The notes: generated from the letters alone by a model not told the origin. Counted from the first letter of the stretch, positions 11,690 through 21,633 are shown. The stretch: DNA of 64,000 nt from Dryocosmus kuriphilus (GCA_038277395.1 CM076196.1:95424385-95488384); one strand, 5' to 3'. Program-made: numbers and translations.

Positions 11690-12145
11690 ACATCAAGAAA
11701 GGAACGTATTCAGATACAATTAAGATCCAAACTGAGTTTAGCAGTTGATGTGGTGAAGCAGAGTCATGGAGCAACAAATACCGGAAATGTTGCCCGTTGC
11801 TTTTTGAGAAAAGCTAAATCGGTTGCCTAAATAACCGGTTTGGATCAAGATCTGATCACCAGATTCCACGATATATTATAAGTTATAACGTGCGGAAGGA
11901 TAGTTAATTGTGCGAAATTCAAAACTTACTGTTTGGAAACCGCTCAAGAGGGAAACAGTAAGAACTTTAGAAAAGTTAGAGCTAATAACAGCAGAATGTC
12001 TGACAGACAATTGACGAACCTAGATGTTCTTCATAATCTTTTGCTCCATTCGGACCCTTTGATAAGCAGTTATAGAAAAGTAGAATCTACGAAGATGAAA
12101 CCTCTGTCAAAAATAGCTGAGAGTATAGCAATCTCCAAGGAGTGA
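11690..12145 (+). pseudogene. Broken protein frame inside E1
   Basis: Starting at an ATG near 11681, the plus strand reads a basic N-terminal segment, then NTGNVARCFLRKAKSVA, a stop, and ITGLDQDLITRFHDIL. A second stop follows, then KFKTYCLETAQE and, after an apparent deletion, RQLTNLDVLHNLLLHSDPLI. The order of GN.AR.F, ITGLD..LI.RF, KF..Y.LETA and DVLHNLLL.SDP is coding-like and resembles, from memory, a protein found repeatedly in arthropod and cnidarian transposons. I cannot name the family with certainty. It lies between the inverted arms, just upstream of the tandem stem-loop units, so those would fall in its 3' untranslated region. Confidence 0.5.
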
Positions 12146-12188
12146 GCTCGATTCTTGCTAACTGAAGCACGAGCTACTAGCTAAAAAA

Positions 12189-12204
12189 GGCCCTTTTCAG
12201 GGCC
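12189..12204 (+). promoter_or_regulatory. Histone-mRNA-type 3' stem-loop, copy 1
   Basis: GGCCCTTTTCAGGGCC forms a 6-bp stem with a 4-base TTTC loop. It sits in the context CTAAAAAA-hairpin-ACA. This fits the metazoan consensus for the stem-loop bound by SLBP at the 3' end of replication-dependent histone mRNAs. No histone coding sequence is nearby; the hairpin lies in E1. Confidence 0.75.
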
Positions 12205-12293
12205 ACATGAGTCAAAAATGGCTGAGAGTATGACAATCTCCAAGGAGTAAGCTCGATTCTTGCTCACTGAAGCACGAATGCCTACCTAAAAAC

Positions 12294-12309
12294 GGCCCTT
12301 TTCAGGGCC
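12294..12309 (+). promoter_or_regulatory. Histone-mRNA-type 3' stem-loop, copy 2
   Basis: An identical GGCCCTTTTCAGGGCC, preceded by CCTAAAAAC and followed by ACATGAG. The upstream A/C triplet and downstream ACA also agree with the histone consensus. It lies 105 bases after copy 1. Confidence 0.75.
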
Positions 12310-12398
12310 ACATGAGACAAAAATGTCTGAGAGTATGATAGTCTCCAAGGAGTGAGCTCGATTCTTATTTAGTGAAGCACGAACGCCTACCTAAACAT

Positions 12399-12414
12399 GT
12401 CCCTTTTCAGGGCC
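12399..12414 (+). promoter_or_regulatory. Histone-mRNA-type 3' stem-loop, copy 3 (one stem mismatch)
   Basis: GTCCCTTTTCAGGGCC has one mismatch in the stem but keeps the loop and the ACA downstream. This copy sits in the right inverted arm proper and pairs with the degenerate copy at 11401-11416. Confidence 0.6.
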
Positions 12415-13477
12415 ACATGGTATGGAAAGTCCGATTGAGCAACCTCCCCGTGGTGCATATCAGGTCACTATAAAAAATATGACAGCAAAGAGTCTTTTGC
12501 AAGACATTTCGCAATGATTCCGAAAAAGAATCAAACCTATTCATGAAAAAATGGTCAAAATGTGAATTTGTTTATAAAAATTGTTTAAATAATTATCAGT
12601 TTCTGTCACTATTAAAAATATGATAGCAAAGAGTCTTTTGCAAAACATTTCGAATAAATTCCACAAAAAAATCAAGCCTATTAATGAAAAAATTGTAAAA
12701 ATGTGCATTTGTTTATAAAAATTGTTTAATTAATTAACAATTTTTGGTCACTATGAGAAATATGACAGCAAGGTGTCTTTAGCAAGACATTTCAAGATGA
12801 TTCCGCAAAAAAAAATCAATCCTTTTCATGAAAAAATGGTTAAAATGTGCATTTGTTTATAAAAATTGTTTAAACAATTAAAATTTTTTGGTCACTATGA
12901 AAAATATGATAGCAAGGTGTCTTTGGCAAAACATTTTAAGTTAATTTCGCAAAAAAAAATCACGTCTTTTCATCAAAAAATGGTCAAAATGTGCATTTGT
13001 TTATAAAAATTGTTTAAATAATTGACAATCATTCGCTATTCTTAACTTATTGTAAACGCACATCAGTATCTATGATACTTTATACAAAAGCTATGGGTTA
13101 AAATTAGCTAATGATTGCGAATCACGAAAAAATAACTTTTGTTAATTAATTTGTTTATAACATATTACAAATTTTTTTTGTTACGCTAGTTCACTGAAAA
13201 TTATGTTTAGTTATTTATTACATTGATTTATGATCTTTTTTAATGAAATTGAAAGTCTTAGAAGAAATGGTATCACGGAAAAGTTTAGCAACAAAAAGTT
13301 GTAGCTTTGTTGTTAAATAACAAATTTCTGTTGAGTCTAAATAAAATATCCGCAGTTAGTCATTATATCTGGAAGCCTTACGGTCATTACTAAAAAAGAA
13401 ACATCAAAATCCGTTAAGAATTGCACTGTCGGTCGATTTTTGTCCAAAAAAGGTGCTTTTTTTCCCACTGTGCGGCG

Positions 13478-13840
13478 CACCGAAGTATGCGCAGGAAGAC
13501 GGAAGTTCACGCACGACGCGCAAAACCGTAAACACCAACATCGAGGAAGCGAAGCGTCACTTCTGTCTGGACGTTCGTGTTGGACTGACGCGGTCAGTCC
13601 AAATTTAAAGTTTTTTTTTCCGCTGTACGGCTCTTCTTTTTGTTGCCCTTCGCCGAATTAAAATATTTCCAATTTGAGTTGTGAGCTACGGCGAGGATTG
13701 TTTGAGGTAAGACGGCTGGTTTCCTTAAGTAAAAAGAAGGGAGTGGCCGACGGACATTTCGTGCCGGCACCCATTGTTATAATTCTCATGGTCCCACGTT
13801 GGGCGCCATTTATAAGAGTGTTTTCCCCAAATTTTACGGG
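13478..13840. repeat. Inner arm (left) of the large inverted repeat
   Basis: From about 13580 this is an inverted copy of about 15335-15572. Shared blocks are the hairpin GGACTGAC...GTCAGTCC, TTGCCCTTCGCC, GTGAGCTACG, GGTAAGACGGCTGGTTT and CATTGTTATAATTC. The first 100 bases after E1 have no counterpart in the other arm. Together with the outer arms this makes a palindrome spanning about 8 kb. Confidence 0.75.
13793..13808 (-). promoter_or_regulatory. tRNA-Lys primer-binding-site-like sequence
   Basis: On the minus strand this reads TGGCGCCCAACGTGGG, a 16-base match to the complement of the 3' end of tRNA-Lys(CUU) including CCA. LTR retrotransposons of this type start minus-strand DNA synthesis there. 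It implies a minus-strand LTR element whose 5' LTR would lie to the right (above 13808). No coding part of it is visible. Confidence 0.5.
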
Positions 13841-14019
13841 AGAAAGCCGCTAAATTTCTTGTCAACCTCTAAAATACAAAAACAGGAAACCGAAATCTCC
13901 AGCTAACTTTGCCATTTGGAGAGTGGCGTGAGTAGAAACCTGCAAGACTTATCCATGCAGAGAATGACAAAAGAAGGAGGTTTCTCATTAGACAATAAAG
14001 CAGACATTCTAATTAACAA

Positions 14020-15142
14020 AAAACCTGCCCGCTTCGCGGGCACATTCCGATCGCGCGCCTACCGCGCGCGGTCTGGTGGTCTTCGCGCTTCGCACTCCGA
14101 TATATTAAGCCTCGCGCTTCGCGCTCGGATGTTTTGGCCCTTGCACATCGTGCTTGACATTCGTTACATGGGTCTTAAAATTTCAAAACACCTACTTTTA
14201 ATGAGATTATTGAATTGGAATTTTTTGTCAAAAATTACAAAAGCATTTATTTTACTTAAGACTCTATACACCGTAAGGAACACGTTCTCATCGCGTCACT
14301 CGCGCTCGACAATTACATTTTTTTTAAAAACATTGTAGATTGGTAAAGTTTTTTTGTGATCTTCCAAATTTTCACAATGCAGGATTTCGATTATTAAAAG
14401 TAAAACGATGAGTCTTATAAATAAATTTTTTAGTTCTTTACACGGTGAACAATTCTACTTGCTAATTTTTTCTCATATCTTGCACAGTTTTGTTGATAAG
14501 TGGTTTTCTTTATATTTGAGAACACATTTCACGAATAACTCAAAAACTACGCGTCTGCTCAGAAAAATGACAGAGAGCAAATTTATAGACCTTTTTGAAG
14601 TGAACAACTTTGTTTATTATCATTGTTTCCGTATCTTGAATATTTTGTCAAGAAAACACAGTTTTTTATTTTTAATAACCCTTTCACGATTTAAAAAGAC
14701 CGTGTATTTTATCAAAAAATGGTTCAAACAAAATTTGTAGATTTTTTTAGGATGAGCAATTTTACTTTCTATTGTTCTTTTTGTATCTCCCACAGTTTAG
14801 CCGGAAAATTGACTTTTTGATTTTGTGAAAACCGTTTTTGATGGATAAAACCATAACCACTGGTCAAAAACCGCTGGTTAATGAACTCGTCATTTCTTTT
14901 TGGACTCTGAAGAAGTGTGCCAAAGCACAATAAATCTGATGATTCTTTCAAAAGTTATCGCAGTAACAAACGCCGACAACGACGGCTACAACAATGACGA
15001 CAACGACAATAACAACAACAGACAGACACCGTCGTAAAAACCGTATTTTCTCACTCAGTGGTTCTCAAAACGTGGAGATTTGATGAAATCCGCGAAAGTA
15101 ATTTTTCACATAACACTAATACCTTCTCATTGAGATGAGAAT
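14020..15142 (-). repeat. Family T, copy A
   Basis: This is the first of six copies of a repeat of about 1 kb, here reversed relative to copies B, C, D and F. In this orientation it runs from a GC-rich block (CTGCCCGCTTCGCGGGC, TCGCGCTTCGCGCTCGG), through degenerate units of about 145-150 bp (CTACAAATTTT, GAGAAAACGTTATTA on the reverse strand), then a small frame starting MDKTITTGQKPLVNEL that ends early at a stop, a GAC/AAC-rich simple stretch, and the end AATACCTTCTCATTGAG. It sits in the centre of the large inverted repeat. Confidence 0.75.
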
Positions 15143-15334
15143 GTAAAAAGGTATATGTATTGTCCGACAGTTATTATTTACATAAAAAGGTATCCCCTGA
15201 TAGAAGAGGGGAAGAATTAAGAGTCACGAGTCACTTTAGATTAACAAATTAATTTCCAAAATTTCGAACAAAACAAATAAAAATACAATTTTATATTGCG
15301 GAGAAGCCGCCAGAATAAAAGTAATTGGCCTATT

Positions 15335-15572
15335 AAGTCCACCCTGGAACGGATACACAAAACTCTGAATTATAACAATGAGTGTCGGCGCAAAATGTCA
15401 GCCGACCACTCCCTTTCTTTTGCCCAAGAAAACCAGCCGTCTTACCTCGAACGATCCTCGTCGTAGCTCACAATCAAAATTGGAAAAGTTTTAATTTGGC
15501 GAAGGGCAATAAACAAAAAAGCTACACAGCGGAAAAAGATACTTCAAATGTGGACTGACCACGTCAGTCCAA
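15335..15572. repeat. Inner arm (right) of the large inverted repeat
   Basis: Inverted counterpart of about 13580-13840, ending with the hairpin GGACTGACCACGTCAGTCC immediately before element E2. It lacks the tRNA-Lys primer site seen in the other arm. The 190 bases between this arm and family T copy A show nothing recognisable. Confidence 0.75.
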
Positions 15573-16246
15573 GGCAGTAGGAAAAATCGAAAATATTTGT
15601 GTCAAAATCAAATGTTTCGGGATCTACGTGACTTGGGAACTTGAAATTTTAACAAAAGGTAACTCATGTAATAAGGAATATGAGAAAAAGAGCCTGATCA
15701 CTTCAAGATCATATTTTGACCTTGAAAAAAATGGGCAAAAATGACAATTTTGTGGAAATTTTTGGTTTTTGCCCTGAAACTTGATCGTTATGTTACTAAA
15801 TCTATAAGTGATATACATATTTAGAAATCTGAGACAATGACGAATCTGAATCATACCTCAAAACTTGTTTTTTAACTATTAGGTCCTGAGTAGGCAGTGT
15901 CCAAATTTGTCTTCGCAGAATTGTTGTATAAATTGATATTCTAAGGCAATATTATGTTAAAAATTATTAAGTAATACATGTTTTCGATGTATCTTTCTCG
16001 CAGAACATGATAGCGCTATCATTTTCATCATAGAGCGTACCCAGTGAAAGCTACAACTAAAAAACCTCATCAAAACATGGTTTTTCACTTCTAGAGCTCT
16101 CTTAGTGAGTTCTGTGATAAAACTAATAGTGCCATCGCATCGTGGCGTGCTCTGCGGGAAAAAATACATTGAAAACATGTATCGCATTATTATTTTTAAC
16201 GTAATTTTACATTAAAATATGAAAAAAAAAATATTATTTATGTACA

Positions 16247-16254
<8 letters not shown>

Positions 16255-16299
<45 letters not shown>
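16255..16299. repeat. (TA)n microsatellite
   Basis: An uninterrupted TA run of about 45 bases in the centre of E2. A second TA run lies at 16646-16693. Confidence 0.9.
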
Positions 16300-16303
<4 letters not shown>

Positions 16304-16450
16304 AAATTTCCAAATTCAAATTCATATTCTTATATAATTCCAAATAAGATAGTACTGCAAGATTCTTAAAAGATTTTCTAAACATTTTTTTTAATTATTA
16401 TATAATGTAATTTTAAACAAATACATACAAAATAATTTTAATATTTTTAG

Positions 16451-16508
16451 TGATATGCCTACTGAAAATCAAGATAGTGATGAGGATACGTACAGTGACG
16501 AAGAATAG
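16451..16508 (+). pseudogene. Possible last exon of the E2 gene
   Basis: After TTTTTAG, which could be a splice acceptor, the plus strand encodes DMPTENQDSDEDTYSDEE and a stop. An acidic Ser/Asp/Glu tail is common at the C-terminus of transposon proteins. The rest of the gene is missing, so this copy would be non-autonomous. The reading is short and could be chance. Confidence 0.35.
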
Positions 16509-16645
16509 TATAATATGGCAGTTCATTTGTATATACTGTTTTCTTATTGAAATACAAGAGGAAATACACGTATTTTGAAAATAATTTTTGCTATCCTTTC
16601 TTTTCTAAATACGTATGTACATACATACACACATTAATAATACAT

Positions 16646-16693
<48 letters not shown>
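16646..16693. repeat. (TA)n microsatellite
   Basis: Second TA run in E2, continuing into TGTATGTATG. It produces spurious Tyr-Ile open frames on both strands. Confidence 0.9.
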
Positions 16694-16705
<12 letters not shown>

Positions 16706-17393
16706 AAATATGTACATAAATTGATATTAAAATTTTTTTTTTTTTCATATTGTGAGGTAAAATTATTTTAAAAATAATAATGTGATACATTTCTTCGATG
16801 TATTTTTTTCTGTAGACCACGCCACGATGCGATTGCACTATTAGTTTTATCACAGAACTCACCAAGAGAGCTCTAGAAGTGAAGAACCATGTTTTGATCA
16901 GGTTTTTTAGGTGTAGCTTTCACTGGGTATGTTCTATGATGAAACTGATAGCGGTATCATGTTCGGCGCTAAAAAATACATCGAAAACATGATCACATAA
17001 TAATTTTTAACATAATATTGCCTTTAATATCAATTTACACAACAATTCTGCGAAGCCAAATTTGGACACTGCCTACTCAGGACCTAATAGTTCAAAAACA
17101 AATTTTGAGGTATGATTCAGATTCGTCATTGTCTCAGCTTTCTAAATATGTATATCACTTATAGATTTAGTAACATAACGATCAAGTTTCAGGGCAAAAA
17201 CCAAAAATTCTCACAAAATTGTCATATTTGCCAATTTTTTTGAAGGTCAAAATATGACCTTGAAGTGATCAGGCTATTTCTTTCGTATTCCTTATTACAT
17301 AAGCTACCTTATGTTAAAATTTCAAGTTCCCAAGTCACGTCGATCCCGAAATATTTGATTTTGACACAAATATTTTCGATTTTTCCCACTGTG

Positions 17394-17990
17394 CGCCGTG
17401 TCTAGTCTAGTAGTCCATGATGGATGATGGTAATACGAGGGAAATCGACTCCTCGACTCCCCGAGAGATTTCGCCACTACCACTATTCACGAGTATTTTC
17501 CTCGGTCGTGAGCGTTTCAGGGACGAAACTACCATCCGTACCCTGCCCACAGTGGACGACAGCTTATGATCACGACCGTTCAACTCCGTTGAATAGGGTC
17601 TGGCCTGTGCTACATCAAGATGGAGATGACGTCATCCTGGCGTTGTGTGGACTAACAGTCTCAAGTCATTACATTACATCCCCAAGGGTCCGACTCAGTC
17701 AAAAGATGAATAAAACAAATAAAGTAGCCAAAATCATAAGACTAAGAACCGAAACTCTCAATTCCACCTAAAGAAATTAGAACAATAATATAAAAATATC
17801 TTACATAAAAAGAAAAGACGAACAAAAATCTTAAAACTAATTGACCTCTGTCTGGACTTCAATCTCGCGGGGGCTTCCGCGAATGAAAGAGGAGCTGTAT
17901 ACATAATGAAAAGGTACCAACGAGTACATTTAACGTACGGTGGAAACTGACACGCTACAAGACTTCCCTCCGTCAGTTTTCAGTCTATTT
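17394..17990. repeat. Outer arm (right) of the large inverted repeat
   Basis: Inverted copy of 9866-10446, starting CGCCGTGTCTAGTCTAGTAG directly after E2 as the mirror of the sequence directly before E1. Similarity extends to about 17990 and possibly weakly to 18050. The 115-residue open frame on the plus strand corresponds to a 75-residue frame on the minus strand of the left arm; both are probably repeat shadows. Confidence 0.8.
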
Positions 17991-18116
17991 TCGATATTAC
18001 CTATATTCATAACGTTCCCAAGAATAGCTGAAATTTTAGTTTCATCCCGATAGAGCCCCGCTTGTAAACGTAAAGCTACTTCCTTTTTGGTAGGTCGCCC
18101 GGTATCTCAGCCCTGC

Positions 18117-18362
18117 CGATAGAAAATCTCAGGATATTCTCAGGCGTGTTCTCAGGACGGTTTCAGGCTTTCTTCAGGCTCTATTTGAATGATTTCGTCT
18201 CTAGAGATAGTCTGAGGTCTAAGAGATTTGGGATTTATGAGCCTTCAGGCCATTTAAAAGCCCTACCTGAAACTTTAAAAACTGCTACCTGAGAGCCTGC
18301 GTCTCAGAAACTTCTCTGGCCTGAGAATCTCCAGGCATTTTCCAGTGATTTCTATCGGTAGG
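18117..18362. mobile_element. Small MITE-like element with CCGATAGAAA ends
   Basis: The left end GCCGATAGAAAATCTCAGG and the right end GATTTCTATCGGTA form short inverted termini around about 245 bases rich in CTCAGGC and CCTGAGA motifs. No coding capacity. The target duplication is unclear. Confidence 0.5.
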
Positions 18363-18369
18363 TAGGGCA

Positions 18370-18545
18370 CCGAGAGAAGACACCATACCCTGGTGCCATA
18401 CAGTTCTAGGCACGGCATTTTCCACAGCCGATCTTGGGGATCATCTGCTAGCCTAGAGCCAGGTCCGAATACTGCTATTCCTAGAGTAGGGAAACTTAAT
18501 TCCTATTCATAAGATATAATAGAATTCAAGGGTGACGCAGAGAAA
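18370..18545 (-). other. Fragment resembling the 5' region of the 43.6-48.9 kb non-LTR element
   Basis: The stretch AGGTCCGAATACTGCTATTC, followed by TAGGGAAACTTAATTCC and TATTCATAAG, parallels 48822-48880 (AGGTCCGAACTCTCCTTCTC, then CAGGGAAATTTAGTTTCC). It is probably a 5' untranslated fragment of a related element. No frame is visible. Confidence 0.4.
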
Positions 18546-18549
18546 ATAA

Positions 18550-18990
18550 TAAGGTTATTTATTTAATCAATTTTTAGTTGAAAAATGCACAGTCAAAACT
18601 GTTTTTCATTGAAGAGGCTTTGTTTTTTCACGGGATCAACTAAAACCATTTTTTCGACAACTCTTTGCTGATATTTTGAAAATTGACAACTATTAATTAT
18701 ATGAACAAATATTATTATAAAAAATGCAGATGTTTATTATTTTCCAATGAATAGGCTCATATTTTTTTTCACGGAATCAACTGATAATTCTTTGCCAATG
18801 ATTCTTTGCAAATTTACAACAATTGTTAAATATTTAAACACTTTTTATAGACAGTTTCAGAGTTTGACAATATTTTAGAGAAATTTTTTGTGGAATTTTT
18901 ATCTTTTATATTTCTTAATACAATTTTTTTGCAGAATAAACTAAAAGTTTATTGCGAATGAATCTTACTGTCATTGATACTTTGCAAACT
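18550..18990. repeat. Diverged tandem units related to the E1 arm repeats
   Basis: About three degenerate units with AAAAATGCA, a TTTTTTCACGGAATCAACT block and TTCTTTGC, the same order as the 137-bp units of E1. An old, truncated relative is likely. From 18990 to 19590 I see only AT-rich unique sequence. Confidence 0.5.
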
Positions 18991-19591
18991 GTCAGAAAGT
19001 GGTAATCACTGAAACCATTTTTTAAAACAAAAGAACATTGTTACTATATTTTAATAAATATTGGCTAGATAATACTTTTAAAAAAACAAAAATGAAAGTC
19101 CTGCAAAAAAAATTAATTAAAATGTTATTAATTTCTTGGTGTAAGTCATGGCATAAATCCAGAAGTGCCAAACGAACATCATATCCAATTACGGTTTAAC
19201 TACCACTTTTCGAAATTTTCTCCTAATATCTAAAAGCTATGGTCTACGTTCCAGATATAATATTCGTTGGTGATTAGGAAAAGCTTACTCAGTCCTGGTC
19301 AATGCTACTCAAAATTTTGTTTCCCATATTAATTCTCCTCAAGCATCGCTCCAAGAAAAGGTAAAAAAATATAAAAAGCTAGACTGTATCGGGGAATATA
19401 GGAGAGAAGTAAAATTTCATTTTTTTTCTCCTCAAACTAAACATATTGAAATTGTAAAACTTTAAATCACTCTTGTGACTCTTATATCACTTATGCCGCT
19501 CGCTCCTATAATGTTAAAAGTAAGAGAGAACGAGATAGAAATAGTTTAGTCAGCTGAAAGCAGCGATGCGCACCGCACCGCAATGCCCTAT

Positions 19592-19735
<144 letters not shown>

Positions 19736-19742
19736 ATTGTAG

Positions 19743-19795
19743 GGAGAGAGAGTGGGAGGGAGAGAGAAGGAAAGAGAGAGAGAGAGAGAGAGAGA
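19743..19795. repeat. Interrupted (GA)n tract facing the CT run
   Basis: GA-rich sequence (GAGAGAG, GGGAGGGAGAGAGAAGG) about ten bases after the CT run. The two tracts are complementary and could pair as a hairpin. The following sequence to 20188 is AT-rich and otherwise featureless. Confidence 0.85.
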
Positions 19796-20188
19796 TGATA
19801 GTAAGAAAGAGACAGCACCTGATATATTTGCGTTACTACATTGTAATGTGATGACGTCACGTCTATCGATTTACTCCCAGTCTTGTTTTGTTTTGTATAG
19901 TGTCCCACAAGAAGTTTTACTTCAATAAAAAAATATATTAAAAAATAATTTAAAATGAAATGTAATCACACATAAGTGATAAATAACAAAATGTACATTC
20001 CGGTCTTAAGTTTCATTTTCATAAAGAAAGGAAAGAGTGCACATTGGCATGCGCGATGCACCTAGCACGTTATTAAAAAAGAACATGTTTATCTCTTGGA
20101 AGGTATCAGAGGTTTTTAAGGTATTTTGTTTTAAAATCAGGTTAACATATTTCTGTGTAAAGCTAAAACTAATTTAATTGCTATTTAA

Positions 20189-20673
20189 GGCTGTTGGCCG
20201 AGGTGTCGAAAAATAGGTTAGAAATGTGTAGTCGCCTTAATTCCTATTCAATTCCATCTGTTTTCGTATATACGACTTATGTATTTTAAAGAGACACTTT
20301 GCAAAAAAATTTCCTCAACCCGGAAGGGGTTCACGGTTGTATGAGGTGCGCTTAGTATACAGTTTCCCGAAAAAAGTAAAAATATCTGTGCTAAAATACG
20401 ATAATGGAAAAGTGTTGAAATGAGGGGAAGTAGAGAAAGAGTTCCAATGATTTTCCATTATCGTATTTTAGCACAGATATTTTTACTTTCTTCGGAAAAC
20501 TGTATACTAAGCGCACCTCATACAACCGTGGACCCCTTCCGGGTTGAGGAAATTTTTTTGCAAAGTGTCTCTTTAAAATGCATAAGTCGTATATACGAAA
20601 ACAGATGGAATTGAATAGGAATTAAGGCGACAACACATTTCTAACCTATTTTTCGACACCTCGGCCAACAGCC
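20189..20673. mobile_element. Palindromic MITE, unit 1 (TTAA-flanked)
   Basis: A near-perfect foldback of 485 bases. It begins GGCTGTTGGCCGAGGTGTCG and ends with the inverse, with arms of about 220 bases and a loop of about 45 bases. TTAA flanks it at 20185-20188 and 20674-20677. Its loop (GGGGAAGTAGAGAAAG) is in the opposite orientation to units 2 and 3. TTAA duplications are typical of piggyBac and Kolobok elements. It has no coding capacity; the 64-residue frame is a shadow. Confidence 0.85.
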
Positions 20674-20677
20674 TTAA

Positions 20678-21153
20678 GGCTGCTGGCCGAGGTGTCAAAA
20701 AAAATGTGCTGTCGCCTTAATTCCTATTCAATTCCATCTGTTTTCGTTTATACGACTTATGTATTTTAAAGAGACACTTTGCAAAAAAATTTCCTCAACC
20801 CGGAAGGGGTTCACGGTTGTATGAGGTACGCTTAGTATACAGTTTTCCGAAAAAAGTAAAAATATCTGTGCTAAAATACGATAATGGAAAACCATTGGAA
20901 CTCTTTCTCTACTTCCCCTCATTTCAACACTTTTCCATTATCGTATTTTAGCACAGATATTTTGACTTTTTTCGGGAAACTGTATACTAAGCGCACCTCA
21001 TACAACCGTGAACCCCTTCCGGGTTGAGGAAATTTTTTTGCAAAGTGTCTCTTTAAAATACATGAGTCGTATATACGAAAACAGATGGAATTGAATAGGA
21101 ATTAAGGCGACAACACATTTCTAACCTATTTTTCGACACCTCGGCCAACAGCC
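20678..21153. mobile_element. Palindromic MITE, unit 2 (TTAA-flanked)
   Basis: A second copy of 476 bases, sharing the TTAA at 20674-20677 with unit 1 and the TTAA at 21154-21157 with unit 3. The first bases read GGCTGCTGGCCGAGG, one change from unit 1. The loop is reversed relative to unit 1. Confidence 0.85.
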
Positions 21154-21157
21154 TTAA

Positions 21158-21633
21158 GGCTGCTGGCCGAGGTGTCACAAAACTGTGCTTTCGCCTTAAT
21201 TCCTATTCAATTCCATCTGTTTTCGTATATACGACTTATGTATTTTAAAGAGACACTTTGCAAAAAAATTTCCTCAACCCGGAAGGGGTTCACGGTTGTA
21301 TGAGGTACGCTTAGTATACAGTTTTCCGAAAAAAGTAAAAATATCTGTGCTAAAATACGATAATGGAAAACCATTGGAACTCTTTCTCTACTTCCCCTCA
21401 TTTCAACACTTTTCCATTATCGTATTTTAGCACAGATATTTTTGACTTTTTTCGGGAAACTGTATACTAAGCGCACCTCATACAACCGTGAACCCCTTCC
21501 GGGTTGAGGAAATTTTTTTGCAAAGTGTCTCTTTAAAATACATGAGTCGTATATACGAAAACAGATGGAATTGAATAGGAATTAAGGCGACAACACATTT
21601 CTAACCTATTTTTCGACACCTCGGCCAACAGCC
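21158..21633. mobile_element. Palindromic MITE, unit 3 (TTAA-flanked)
   Basis: A third copy of 476 bases, nearly identical to unit 2 and in the same orientation, closed by TTAA at 21634-21637. The near identity of the three units suggests a recent origin or local duplication. Confidence 0.85.

Larger units (their letters stand above)
12105..12420 (+). repeat. Three tandem 105-bp units, each ending in a histone-type stem-loop
   Basis: The unit contains GAGAGTATGACAATCTCCAA, GGAGTAAGCTCGATTCTTGC, GAAGCACGAATGCCTACCTA and then the hairpin. Hairpins start at 12189, 12294 and 12399, exactly 105 bases apart. The array directly follows the last stop of the broken E1 frame. Confidence 0.85.
10447..13472. 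mobile_element. Element E1: about 3 kb with about 1 kb inverted repeats
   Basis: The ends are CACAGTGGGAGAAAAAGCAC and its inverted match ending CCCACTGTG. A perfect 5-base CGGCG flanks both sides (10442-10446 and 13473-13477) and is a candidate target duplication. The inverted arms run from each end to about 11440 and 12400. They include TATTTTATTTAGACTCAACA, a three- to four-fold array of about 137-bp units, and a stem-loop motif. The central kilobase holds a broken plus-strand frame and three tandem units each ending in a histone-type hairpin. CAC...GTG ends fit CACTA/Chapaev-like families, but a 5-base duplication would be unusual for them, so the superfamily stays open. Confidence 0.8.
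15573..17393. mobile_element. Element E2: 1.8 kb with about 620-bp inverted repeats
   Basis: The right end is CCCACTGTG, and the left end is its decayed match (GGCAGTAGGAAAAATCG). Arms of about 15575-16200 and 16780-17393 align throughout; examples are TTGTGTCAAAATCAAAT, AACTATTAGGTCCTGAGTAG, CTTCTAGAGCTCTCTT and CGCATCGTGGCGTG. The E1 ends share the CACAGTGGGA start but not the following sequence, so E1 and E2 look like relatives with a common terminus. The centre holds two TA microsatellites and a short exon-like remnant. No target duplication could be seen. Confidence 0.75.

Noticed and set aside
12189..12414. Rho-independent bacterial terminators
   Set aside because: Hairpins lack a following U tract, the context is eukaryotic, and the sequence fits the histone stem-loop consensus exactly.
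16547..16865. Tyr-Ile rich frames on both strands
   Set aside because: They read through a (TA)n array in element E2; no coding signal outside it.
20420..21401. Three nearly identical 64-residue proteins
   Set aside because: They are the same segment of the three palindromic MITE units; the arms force similar frames.
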